Source: Opitutaceae bacterium TAV5
GTDB taxonomy: Bacteria > Verrucomicrobiota > Verrucomicrobiia > Opitutales > Opitutaceae
Assembly: GCA_000242935.3 (NCBI GenBank)
Contig: CP007053.1
Span: 6,991,001 to 7,055,000 of the forward strand
Direction of reading: 5' to 3'
DNA: 64,000 nt
Translations under genes and position numbers: made by a program
Part shown: one piece after another, positions 32,950-39,895 of the stretch
How positions within the stretch are numbered: the stretch's first letter is position 1
How the letters are laid out: every line of letters starts with the position of its first letter
Notes under the pieces: generated by a model
What the model was told of the DNA's origin: nothing
What the model saw: the letters and a program-made list of their open reading frames with translations, nothing else
Database searches by the model: none

Positions 32950-33450
32950 ATGTCACCCGCCCTCATCGACGCCCTCGCCCGACAAGCCAACCGCGAGCAC
33001 TACACCTCGCTCCTTTTTCTCGCCCTCAAGTACTGGGCCGAAGCCGAACAGCACGCCGGCTTCGCCCGGTTTTTCGCCATCCAGGCCGAAGAGGAGGAAT
33101 CGCACGCGAAAAAATTCTATCAGCACCTCACCGACCGCGGCGTCATCCCCGCCATCGGTCCCGTCGCCGCCCCGCCCGCCAGTTATCCCGATCTTCTCAC
33201 CGTCGCGCAGGCTCTCTACGATCACGAACGCGAGAACACCCGCTGCATCCACGCCGTCTACGAAGTCGCCCTCGCCGAGAGGGACTACGCCACCCAGGTC
33301 TTCCTTCACGCATTCATCACCGAACAGGTCGAGGAGGAAGCCTGGACCGACCGCCTCCTCGAACGCACCCGCCGCGCCACCTGCGCCGGCGGCCTCTTCA
33401 ACCTCGATCATCACCTCGTCAAGGACCTCCTCGGCGACAAGGCAGCCTGA
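32950..33450 (+). CDS. Ferritin-like iron storage protein in nif operon
   Basis: 166 residues from ATG 32950; a longer frame from 32857 would translate the AACTTCAAA repeat (NFKLPTSNFQL) and is rejected. The four-helix bundle carries ferroxidase residues: E17 in ANREHYTSLLFLALKYWAEAEQHAGFARFF, EExxxH in AIQAEEEESHAKKFYQHL, and E and Q/E in YDHERENTRCIHAVYEVALAERDYATQVFLHAFITEQVEEEAW. The length and motifs fit a non-haem bacterial ferritin (Ftn type). In the nif operon it presumably buffers iron for nitrogenase assembly or removes Fe(II) and peroxide. Confidence 0.9.
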   Translation: MSPALIDALARQANREHYTSLLFLALKYWAEAEQHAGFARFFAIQAEEEESHAKKFYQHLTDRGVIPAIGPVAAPPASYPDLLTVAQALYDHERENTRCIHAVYEVALAERDYATQVFLHAFITEQVEEEAWTDRLLERTRRATCAGGLFNLDHHLVKDLLGDKAA

Positions 33451-33507
33451 TCCGTTCCGCCCGTCAATCCGGCCGTAAATCGCAACCCGTCATTTTCCTC
33501 CACTACA

Positions 33508-33816
33508 ATGTCCAAACCCACCCATCACCTGTTCGTGTGCGGCAGTTTCCGCGCCAACGGCGAACGCCAGGGCGTTTGCCACAAAAAAGACTCCATGAGT
33601 CTTCTGTCCTATCTGCAAAGCGAGGTGCAGGATCGCATGCTCGACGGCGTCGAAATCGCCGTGACCGGCTGCATGAACTTCTGCGTCAAGGGACCCGTCA
33701 TGGTCGATTACCCGAAAGGCAATTTTTATCGCGTCCCGAACAATGACGCCGTCGACGCCATTCTCGATGCCATCGAGGAAGACACGATCGCCGAGGACTA
33801 CCTCATCGCGGACTGA
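33508..33816 (+). CDS. Thioredoxin-like [2Fe-2S] ferredoxin
   Basis: 102 residues. Four cysteines in the thioredoxin-like ferredoxin pattern: FVCGSFRANGERQGVCHKK (C11 and C24) and VTGCMNFCVKGPVMVDYP (C55 and C59). This matches the family of Aquifex and Azotobacter 2Fe-2S (FdI/Shethna-type) ferredoxins often encoded in nif regions. It probably donates electrons to, or conformationally protects, nitrogenase or its assembly proteins. It lies between the ferritin and the 2[4Fe-4S] ferredoxin in one operon. Confidence 0.9.
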   Translation: MSKPTHHLFVCGSFRANGERQGVCHKKDSMSLLSYLQSEVQDRMLDGVEIAVTGCMNFCVKGPVMVDYPKGNFYRVPNNDAVDAILDAIEEDTIAEDYLIAD

Positions 33817-33821
33817 CCGGC

Positions 33822-33867
33822 GAAGCGGCGGCTTTTCCGCCAAACCGCCGCCAGACGCGCGCCTTCC
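33822..33867. repeat. Second copy of the nifN-type inverted-repeat element
   Basis: GCGGCGGCTTTTCCGCCAAA and following CCGCCGCC is the inverse of the right half of the element inside nifN, and the ensuing GACGCGCGCCTTCC matches its left half. It lies in the 109-bp gap before the ferredoxin gene and can fold as a hairpin. Confidence 0.55.
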
Positions 33868-33925
33868 CCCGACCGACCTTTTCCTGACCTGACCAACCAC
33901 CACTGCACCGCCACCCGCCACGACC

Positions 33926-34096
33926 ATGGCCTACAAAATATCACCCGACAAATGCATCGCCTGCGGCAGTTGCGCCGCCGAGTGTCCGGCTTCCGCGATC
34001 AAGGCCGGCACCCCTTATCGTATCGAGGCGGATGAATGCCTCGACTGCGGCACCTGCGAAACCGCGTGCCCCGAACTGGCCATCAGTCCGGGCTGA
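33926..34096 (+). CDS. 2[4Fe-4S] ferredoxin
   Basis: 56 residues with two classical clusters: C10-x2-C13-x2-C16-x3-C20 ([20 protein letters not shown]) and C38-x2-C41-x2-C44-x3-C48 ([17 protein letters not shown]). Full length for a clostridial-type ferredoxin. It can supply low-potential electrons to nitrogenase reductase or to NifB. It is transcribed with the nif genes, with nifV starting 26 bp later. Confidence 0.95.
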   Translation: MAYKISPDKCIACGSCAAECPASAIKAGTPYRIEADECLDCGTCETACPELAISPG

Positions 34097-34122
34097 AGCG
34101 AACTTTTCCGCCCCGCTCCGAA

Positions 34123-35283
34123 ATGTCAGCCCGCCATCATCTCATCGACACCACGCTCCGCGACGGCGAGCAGGCGGCGGGCGTTGTCTTCGGCCGGGCC
34201 GACAAGATCGCCATTGCCCGCGCCCTCGCCGAGGCCCGCGTCCCCGAGCTTGAAGTCGGCATTCCCGCGACCGGCCCCGATGTCATCGACGACATCAATG
34301 CCGTCGCCGACGCCTTCTGCTCCGCTCCCCGCCCGCGTCTCATCACCTGGTGCCGCGCTTCCGCCGCCGATCTTGCCCTCGCCACCCGTTGCCGGGTCAC
34401 CGGAGTCCACCTCTCCTTTCCCGTTTCCGAACTGCACCTGCGCATCTGGAAAAAGTCGCCGGACTGGGTGTTTTCCGCGCTCCGCGAACTCACTGCCGCC
34501 GCCCGCGAGCACTTTGACCAGGTGACAGTCGGGGCCCAGGATGCCTCGCGCGCCGACCCGGTGTTTCTCGATGAATTCACCGCCGCTGTCGCCGAAACGC
34601 CCGCCGCCCGCCTGCGCCTTGCCGACACCGTCGGGCTGCTCTCCCCCGCCCGCACCACCGCGCTCGTCGGCCGGCTTCATCGCCTCGTTCCCGGTCTCGC
34701 GCTCGAAATCCACGCCCACAACGACCTCGGCCTCGCCACCGCCAACACCCTGGCCGCTCTCGCCGCCGGAGCCGTTGCGGCCAGCGTCACGGTCAACGGA
34801 CTCGGCGAACGCACCGGCAACGCTGCGTTCGAGGAAGTCGTCATGGCGCTCCTCGTCGCCGAAGGCGTCGATTGCGGCATCGAAACAAAAAACCTCGCCG
34901 GGCTTTCCGCGCTCGTCGCCCGCGCCTCCGGTCGCCCGGTTCCACCGCAAAAACCTGTCACCGGCGCCGCCGCCTTTCTCCACGAGTCAGGCATCCATTG
35001 CGCCGGCCTCCTGCGCGACTCGCGCAGCTACGAGGCTTTCTCTCCGCAACGGGTGGGCCGCTCCCGGCCTCCCTTCGTGCTCGGCGCCCACACCGGCGCC
35101 GCCGCCGTGGCGGCTACCCTCGCCGAAAAAGGCGAAACGCTCTCCGCTACCGCCGCCCGCGCTCTTGCCGCCCGGGTGCGCGCAACTGCCCGCGAACGCG
35201 GCTTCCCCCTCACCGCAGCAGAAACCCAGGCTCTCGCCTCCGCCTTCACCACGCCACTCGCCATCAACGCCATTTCAACCTGA
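34123..35283 (+). CDS. nifV: Homocitrate synthase NifV
   Basis: 386 residues. Condenses acetyl-CoA and 2-oxoglutarate to (R)-homocitrate, the organic ligand of FeMo-co. It is a DRE-TIM metallolyase: [15 protein letters not shown] at the N-terminus (catalytic R and D), [50 protein letters not shown], the metal-binding [14 protein letters not shown] and [20 protein letters not shown]. The [13 protein letters not shown] segment follows. Length and the absence of a regulatory domain fit NifV rather than LeuA. Homocitrate use implies a true Mo- or V-nitrogenase elsewhere in the genome. Confidence 0.95.
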   Translation: MSARHHLIDTTLRDGEQAAGVVFGRADKIAIARALAEARVPELEVGIPATGPDVIDDINAVADAFCSAPRPRLITWCRASAADLALATRCRVTGVHLSFPVSELHLRIWKKSPDWVFSALRELTAAAREHFDQVTVGAQDASRADPVFLDEFTAAVAETPAARLRLADTVGLLSPARTTALVGRLHRLVPGLALEIHAHNDLGLATANTLAALAAGAVAASVTVNGLGERTGNAAFEEVVMALLVAEGVDCGIETKNLAGLSALVARASGRPVPPQKPVTGAAAFLHESGIHCAGLLRDSRSYEAFSPQRVGRSRPPFVLGAHTGAAAVAATLAEKGETLSATAARALAARVRATARERGFPLTAAETQALASAFTTPLAINAIST

Positions 35284-35289
35284 CTTCCC

Positions 35290-35814
35290 ATGAGTTTCAA
35301 ATCCTGCGCTCTCCATCCGCAACCCGACGGCTCCATCGTGCTCGACGATCCGCAGCCACTCGTCTTTTCCGGTCGCCACGGCCTCATCGCCCGCTTTGTC
35401 GCCACCGAGCCGCAACGCGCCAGCGAACCGTGGAAACTCTGTCCCGGTGAACTGCACGCGCTCGCCATGCCTGGCGTCCTCGTGCGCGACCGGGCGATTT
35501 TTTTCGAAGAAGTGGACGGCGGACGCCGCCAGCTCCAGCAGTTGCAAGGCATCCACGGCGTCTCCGCGCAACGCACCGAGATGCTGTTCAGCCTCATGCC
35601 GCTGATCGTCGAACATGAAAATGCCCCCCTGCGCATCCGTATTCCGGATACCGGATGCACCTACAACGAGGAGCTCGATCTCGACGGAGGCGTCCTCCAG
35701 CCGGAAGGCCCCTGGCGCTGGGCCAAACCTCATCTCGCCCTCGGCGGCGTGGTCCTGCAACGCCGGCGCTCCCCGCTGGACGATCGCCCGGGCATGATGT
35801 CCTGCGTCGGTTAG
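35290..35814 (+). CDS. Unknown protein at the end of the nif operon
   Basis: 174 residues, starting six bases after nifV, so co-transcribed. Soluble, no membrane segment, no recognised motif: it opens MSFKSCALHPQPDGSIVLDDPQPLVFSGRHGL and contains IFFEEVDGGRRQLQQLQ and RIPDTGCTYNEELDLDGG. The closing segment PEGPWRWAKPHLALGGVVLQRRR has a Trp pair. Three cysteines are spread out and do not form a cluster motif. Position suggests a nitrogen-fixation accessory role, but I cannot name one. Confidence 0.75.
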   Translation: MSFKSCALHPQPDGSIVLDDPQPLVFSGRHGLIARFVATEPQRASEPWKLCPGELHALAMPGVLVRDRAIFFEEVDGGRRQLQQLQGIHGVSAQRTEMLFSLMPLIVEHENAPLRIRIPDTGCTYNEELDLDGGVLQPEGPWRWAKPHLALGGVVLQRRRSPLDDRPGMMSCVG

Positions 35815-35830
35815 CCCGCATACTTCATGC

Positions 35831-36093
35831 GTTCCGTTTTCACAAACGGAACGGCTTGCCGATGCAGGGGCTTCGCTTGCGACGGAGCACGCCAGTGCGG
35901 AGAAGGCATCGCCGCAGGCGATGGCCCGCAGGGCCGACCGAGGCGGGTGCCCTTTGGGCAGCCGAGGGAGCAAATGGCGCACCTGTAAGGTGCGGTCTGG
36001 AGCGAAGCGCAAGACCAGACCGGAACGGTCTGCAAGCCCTCGAACGGGACAGGAGGCTTCGTCCTGCTGGCGCGGGCGTCGCAAGCGACGCCC
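35831..36093. other. Non-coding tract of tight hairpins, unknown
   Basis: The 316 bp between the nif operon and the DUF3300 gene hold a 9-bp stem (GTTCCGTTT/AAACGGAAC, 35831-35852), then perfect 5-9 bp stems with two- or three-base loops at 35907-35923, 35923-35935, 35948-35960, 35978-35994, 36016-36032 and 36074-36093. I see no credible gene in it. It could be a structured RNA, a cluster of REP sequences, or the remnant of a mobile element end. Confidence 0.5.
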
Positions 36094-36130
36094 CTACGGC
36101 TCATTCGAAACATCCCGACCGGATCTACCG

Positions 36131-37594
36131 CTACCGCTGCCGCTGCTGCTGTTGCCGCTGCGGCGGTGGCGGACGCCCTTCGTTCGCCTGCCTTGGCTGA
36201 GCCGGCTGCACCGCCGGCGGCGGAGGAGGCGCCGGGCGAGGCGCTACGCGCGGCGGCGGGGAGCGGAAATTTTGTCCGGAAGACGGCGGCTGCATGCGCT
36301 CCGGCGGAGGACGCACCCGGCGTTCTTCACGATTGCCGGCCTCCGGCGGCCGCGTGCCGCCGCGCCGCCCGGGATCGACGGAATACTCCGGCCCCCTCGG
36401 CGGCGGGATCCGCGTGCGTGCCGACGGCATGTCGCCCATCGCCGGCGGCGGTCCTGAACGTCCGGGACGCGGCGACACCCGTGGCGGCGGGGAACCCGGC
36501 TGCAAGGCCGAACCCGGCTGCTGCTGCGGCGGCGTGGTCAGATCCGGCGCCCGATTCCTTCCCGGTCGCTCTCCCGAATCCTGGCGCGGAGGCCGCGGAC
36601 TCACACCGTCGCCGCGCCCCGGCTGCGGCGGCCGCGGTTGCTGCTGCAAGCTGTCCTGACGATCCCGCGACGGATTCGAGGGACGCGGGCGCACGCCCGG
36701 CGTCGACGGCCGGTCCGGCCTGCCCGGGGTGACACCGGGCATCGGTTCAGGCCGCGTCACCCCTCCCCGATCAAAGCGTGAAGGCGGCGGACGGCGGCCC
36801 GGGCGCGGATGCCAGACATGGGCGGGAGGCGGCCGATGGCCGCTGCCGTAATGCGGAGGCGGCGGGGGCGGCCGGTGTCCCCATGCCGGCCGCCGGTAAT
36901 ACACCGGTCCCCACGAACCGATCCAGATGTTAAAACCCAGCCAGTTGCAGTCGTAACGCAACCAGGCGCCGCTCCGGTAGGGCGGGCCAAAGATCACCGG
37001 CGGACCGTAATAATAAGTCACCGTCGACGGATAATAAACGACCAGCGGATCGTAGCGCGGCACGTAGATGACCTCCGGCTCCGCAGGCACGATGCGGATG
37101 TATTCTTTTTCCACGACAACGTTCTGCTCCGGTGTATCCGTGAGGTTGCCCGCTTCCTTCGCGCGGGCGCGCAGCCGCTGCACGGCCTTCATCACGTCGG
37201 CAGGCTGGGCGAGAAAGGCCGCGCCGAGTTGCTGCGTCCACGCCAGGTTTTCATCCATCCATTTCAGCACTTCCGGATAACGGGCCAAGGCGCGCACGCT
37301 TTCGTCCCAAGGCTGCTCGTCGATCTTTTCGACATCGCCGCCGGCTGCGAGCCAGCGCGCCGCCAGCACCACATCCGACGACTCCGTGGCCGCCGGCAAT
37401 ATCAGCGCCAACAACGGATCCGGATAAAGCGCGACGGGGCCGAGCAGCTTGTCCAGTTCCTCGTCATCGAGCATCGCCGCAGTCGCGGCCGGTGCGCCGG
37501 CCGCTTCGGCGGGCGGAAGCGCCAGCGTTTCCTGCTGCGCCCGAAGAACACCGGCGAGAGCCAGACCCGAAAAGAGAAAAAATATGGTTTTCAT
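36131..37594 (-). CDS. DUF3300 secreted protein with Pro/Arg-rich tail
   Basis: 487 residues, signal peptide MKTIFFLFSGLALAGVLRAQ. Residues about 40-240 are DUF3300: LDKLLGPVALYPDPLLALILPAATESSDVVLAARWLAAGGDVEKIDEQPWDESVRALARYPEVLKWMDENLAWTQQLGAAFLAQPADVMKAVQRLR, then PAEPEVIYVPRYDPLVVYYPSTVTYYYGPPVIFGP and NWLGFNIWIGSWG. The second half is low-complexity Pro, Arg and Gly, ending in Gln/Arg. The family is found in the periplasm or envelope of many Gram-negatives, with unknown function. Monocistronic and convergent with the nif operon; no 17-bp box. Confidence 0.9.
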   Translation of the reverse strand: MKTIFFLFSGLALAGVLRAQQETLALPPAEAAGAPAATAAMLDDEELDKLLGPVALYPDPLLALILPAATESSDVVLAARWLAAGGDVEKIDEQPWDESVRALARYPEVLKWMDENLAWTQQLGAAFLAQPADVMKAVQRLRARAKEAGNLTDTPEQNVVVEKEYIRIVPAEPEVIYVPRYDPLVVYYPSTVTYYYGPPVIFGPPYRSGAWLRYDCNWLGFNIWIGSWGPVYYRRPAWGHRPPPPPPHYGSGHRPPPAHVWHPRPGRRPPPSRFDRGGVTRPEPMPGVTPGRPDRPSTPGVRPRPSNPSRDRQDSLQQQPRPPQPGRGDGVSPRPPRQDSGERPGRNRAPDLTTPPQQQPGSALQPGSPPPRVSPRPGRSGPPPAMGDMPSARTRIPPPRGPEYSVDPGRRGGTRPPEAGNREERRVRPPPERMQPPSSGQNFRSPPPRVAPRPAPPPPPAVQPAQPRQANEGRPPPPQRQQQQRQR

Positions 37595-37745
37595 AGGCGG
37601 AGGGGGCCGAGGGTTTTATTTGCAACAAATCTACATGACGCCCGCCCCCGGTCAACGGTTTCACCCCGTTTGCCGGCCAGCTTCTCCGGCAGGGCGGAAG
37701 CGCCGGCAACAGACTGTAACAAGGTTTGTTGCCACATCGCCGGAA

Positions 37746-37775
37746 ACAAATTTCAAACTTCGAACTTCAAATCTC
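37746..37775. repeat. Dispersed AATTTCAAACTTC-type repeat
   Basis: ACAAATTTCAAACTTCGAAC followed by TTCAAATCTC; third member of the family at 29871 and 32903. The surrounding 37595-37977 region has no gene I can support. Confidence 0.5.
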
Positions 37776-37794
37776 AGGGGAGTAGCCAGAAACT

Positions 37795-37944
37795 GAACAG
37801 AAGTTAAGAAGATCACGAAGGCACTCCCGTTCCCGTAAGCACCTCCCGCATCTGACACATCTTTTTCAAAAGAAGAACCCGTCACATCCGCTCAACGACC
37901 TTCCAGCCTCCTCCGGACCTTCGTGATCTTCTTAACTTCTGTTC
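37795..37944. repeat. 150-bp MITE-like element with 27-bp perfect inverted ends
   Basis: GAACAGAAGTTAAGAAGATC continuing to ACGAAGG (37795-37821) is repeated exactly in inverse at 37918-37944. The 96-bp centre encodes nothing recognisable. Shorter relatives with GAAGATCGCGAAGG-type arms are at 38344-38418 and 63528-63670. Confidence 0.75.
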
Positions 37945-37977
37945 AAAAAAATTCCGGATCCTCCCTCAAATATTCAC

Positions 37978-38286
37978 ATGCCCCGGTCCACATCCGCCAA
38001 CACACATCAAAGCGAGTTTCTTTTCAGCGACGGGCCGGTCCCTGAACTGGCTCCGCCCGATGCGCTGACCGATCTGGTGACCGAGATCGCCCGCTGCTGG
38101 CGGTTGCCGCTCATGGAAACCACCCGCATCACCCTGCGCAGTCACGAGATTGACGAAGTTTGCGGCCGGCTGGAACTCGTCGCCGCGCCCGATCTCCCGC
38201 TCAACCCGCACCGCGAACCGCTCCGGCTGCGCGTGCGCGGAGTCGAGTTCACCAGCAACCAGATCGTGGAGTGGTCGCTGGCATAA
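37978..38286 (+). CDS. Hypothetical 102-residue protein
   Basis: Soluble protein, MPRSTSANTHQSEFLFSDGP followed by LTDLVTEIARCWRLPLMETTRITLRSHEIDEVCGRLELV and a basic-hydrophobic end (RLRVRGVEFTSNQIVEWSLA). No known motif. It starts 34 bp after the MITE-like element and ends before another inverted repeat, so it is isolated from both flanking units. Normal composition and a plausible C-terminal beta-rich half (LRVRGVEFTSNQIVEW) suggest a real gene. Confidence 0.6.
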   Translation: MPRSTSANTHQSEFLFSDGPVPELAPPDALTDLVTEIARCWRLPLMETTRITLRSHEIDEVCGRLELVAAPDLPLNPHREPLRLRVRGVEFTSNQIVEWSLA

Positions 38287-38343
38287 CACCGCACTCTCGT
38301 TCTCCTTTCGCGTACTTCCGTTGCGTGCCTCCCGACGCCGGAT

Positions 38344-38418
38344 TTTTACACAAAGATCGCGAAGGGCGCGGAGGGGAAACTCCCGGTCCTTTGCGCCCTT
38401 CGCGATCTTAGTGTAAAA
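38344..38418. repeat. Inverted repeat between convergent genes, likely bidirectional terminator
   Basis: Arms of 26 bases (TTTTACACAAAGATCGCGAA to GGGCGC at 38344-38369, inverse at 38393-38418) match at 25 of 26 positions. The outer TTTT/AAAA ends would give a T-run in both directions, fitting a shared terminator for the hypothetical gene and the SGNH hydrolase gene. The arms belong to the GAAGATCxCGAAGG family. Confidence 0.65.
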
Positions 38419-38430
38419 TCAAAACCACCT

Positions 38431-39816
38431 TCACTCCAACCCGACCGGCTCGCCGAGCAGGAACAGGGCGCCGGCATACCAGTTGGAACCGACATACTTT
38501 TCCGGCGACTTGTCGAAATCGTCCCTGTTGCGCTCGAAAAGCACGTTTTTCTTGTCCACGGCATCGGCCAGCACCGTCACCTCGACGGTGTGCTCCGCGT
38601 CGGGCAAACCGTCGCCGAGGACGGTTGTCCCGAGACGATGATAGGTGCAGTAGCCGTCGAACCGGCGTTGCCCGGTCGTTTTTCCGTCAATCGTGACTCG
38701 CAGCGCACCGCAATCGGGACCGAGCAGGTCGTAGACCGCCGCGCGGGTGCCACGAAAACGGAAACGCAGCGTGGCTCCGGGCTCCAGTTTCCAGAGGCCC
38801 GGCAGGCGCGAGGCAAAGCTGCGCGCGCGTGCATCGGTCGCAGGATCGAGCAACGTAGCCGGTCCGTCGATACGGATGCCGATGGCGGCAGGCGTGGCAC
38901 CGAAAGGAATCATGCGGGCGTTCTCCCAGTTGTCGGCAACCAGCGGAGCGGGCAACGTGCGCGCAGACGACTGCGACGATTTCCCGCCTGCGGCGCGGAT
39001 CGCCGGGATCGAACGGATGATCGCCTGGGTGTAAAGCGCGTGGCCGGTGTCGAGGTACGGATGCACGCCATCTTTGGAAAACAGGATGCGGCCTTCCGCA
39101 TCGGTCGGGATGCCGGAAGACACATCGAGTTCGTCACCGGAGGGGCGTTCCACGCGGGCATCAGGCGAGGCCATGACGAGCTTGCCCTCCGCTTCCAGCC
39201 GGACGACTTCCACGCCGAGATGGATGGACGGGATGCCGTAGTGATCGGCCACGTCTTCCATGACGCTTTCGGAGCGTTTCATCTTGCCGGTCCTGAGCAC
39301 GGCCATGTCGTTTTTGGTGATCGTATAGACAAAGGCGATGTCGCAATCGGGCACTGCCCGCCACGTCTTGCGCACGATGCCCTCCATCGCCTTGCGGATG
39401 CGGTCGGGCGAGGCGCCGGCGTCGTTGACGGCAAACTCCACGAAGAGCAGGTCGGGTTTCCGGTCGAGAACATCGCTCTGCACGCGAAAGACGCCGAGGT
39501 CCGACCCGGTGCCGCCGATGGCGGCGTTGATTTCCTCGATCTGCGCTTTCGGAAACTGCTTTTGCAGCCACGCGCGACTCTGCACGCGCCAGCCTTTCTG
39601 CGCCGTGATGCTGCCGCCGAGATAGCCGATCCGGACGGCCTTGCCGTCTTCGAGTTTCCGGAAGAAGCGCGGCAGCCCGTCGCGCGGCGAAACCTCCTTC
39701 AGGTCGCGCGGCGCGAAGGCAGCCGGATCAGCGGCTGCGTGACAAACCGGGGCCGACAGCAACAACGCGCTGACGAGCGAAAGAACAGCAGAACAGGGGA
39801 ATGATAACAGGCGCAT
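38431..39816 (-). CDS. Secreted SGNH/GDSL-type esterase
   Basis: 461 residues with a signal peptide (to about 28, VCHAAA). SGNH blocks: nucleophile S69 in RIGYLGGSITAQKGW, Gly in NAAIGGTGSDLGVFR, Asn in FVEFAVNDAGASPDRIRKAMEGIVRK, and Asp-His in FSKDGVHPYLDTGHALYTQ. A C-terminal beta domain (about 300-450, LWKLEPGATLRFRFRGTRAAVYDLLGPDCGALRVTIDG) resembles a carbohydrate-binding jelly roll. It probably de-acetylates or de-esterifies a polysaccharide, acting with the glycosidases encoded just upstream (locus B). Confidence 0.88.
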   Translation of the reverse strand: MRLLSFPCSAVLSLVSALLLSAPVCHAAADPAAFAPRDLKEVSPRDGLPRFFRKLEDGKAVRIGYLGGSITAQKGWRVQSRAWLQKQFPKAQIEEINAAIGGTGSDLGVFRVQSDVLDRKPDLLFVEFAVNDAGASPDRIRKAMEGIVRKTWRAVPDCDIAFVYTITKNDMAVLRTGKMKRSESVMEDVADHYGIPSIHLGVEVVRLEAEGKLVMASPDARVERPSGDELDVSSGIPTDAEGRILFSKDGVHPYLDTGHALYTQAIIRSIPAIRAAGGKSSQSSARTLPAPLVADNWENARMIPFGATPAAIGIRIDGPATLLDPATDARARSFASRLPGLWKLEPGATLRFRFRGTRAAVYDLLGPDCGALRVTIDGKTTGQRRFDGYCTYHRLGTTVLGDGLPDAEHTVEVTVLADAVDKKNVLFERNRDDFDKSPEKYVGSNWYAGALFLLGEPVGLE

Positions 39817-39895
39817 GGAGAGGTGTTATTCGGTGCAGTTGGAATCGTGCATTTTTTATCCGGTATTCCACAAGCAGGTCAACATGGACAAACGC

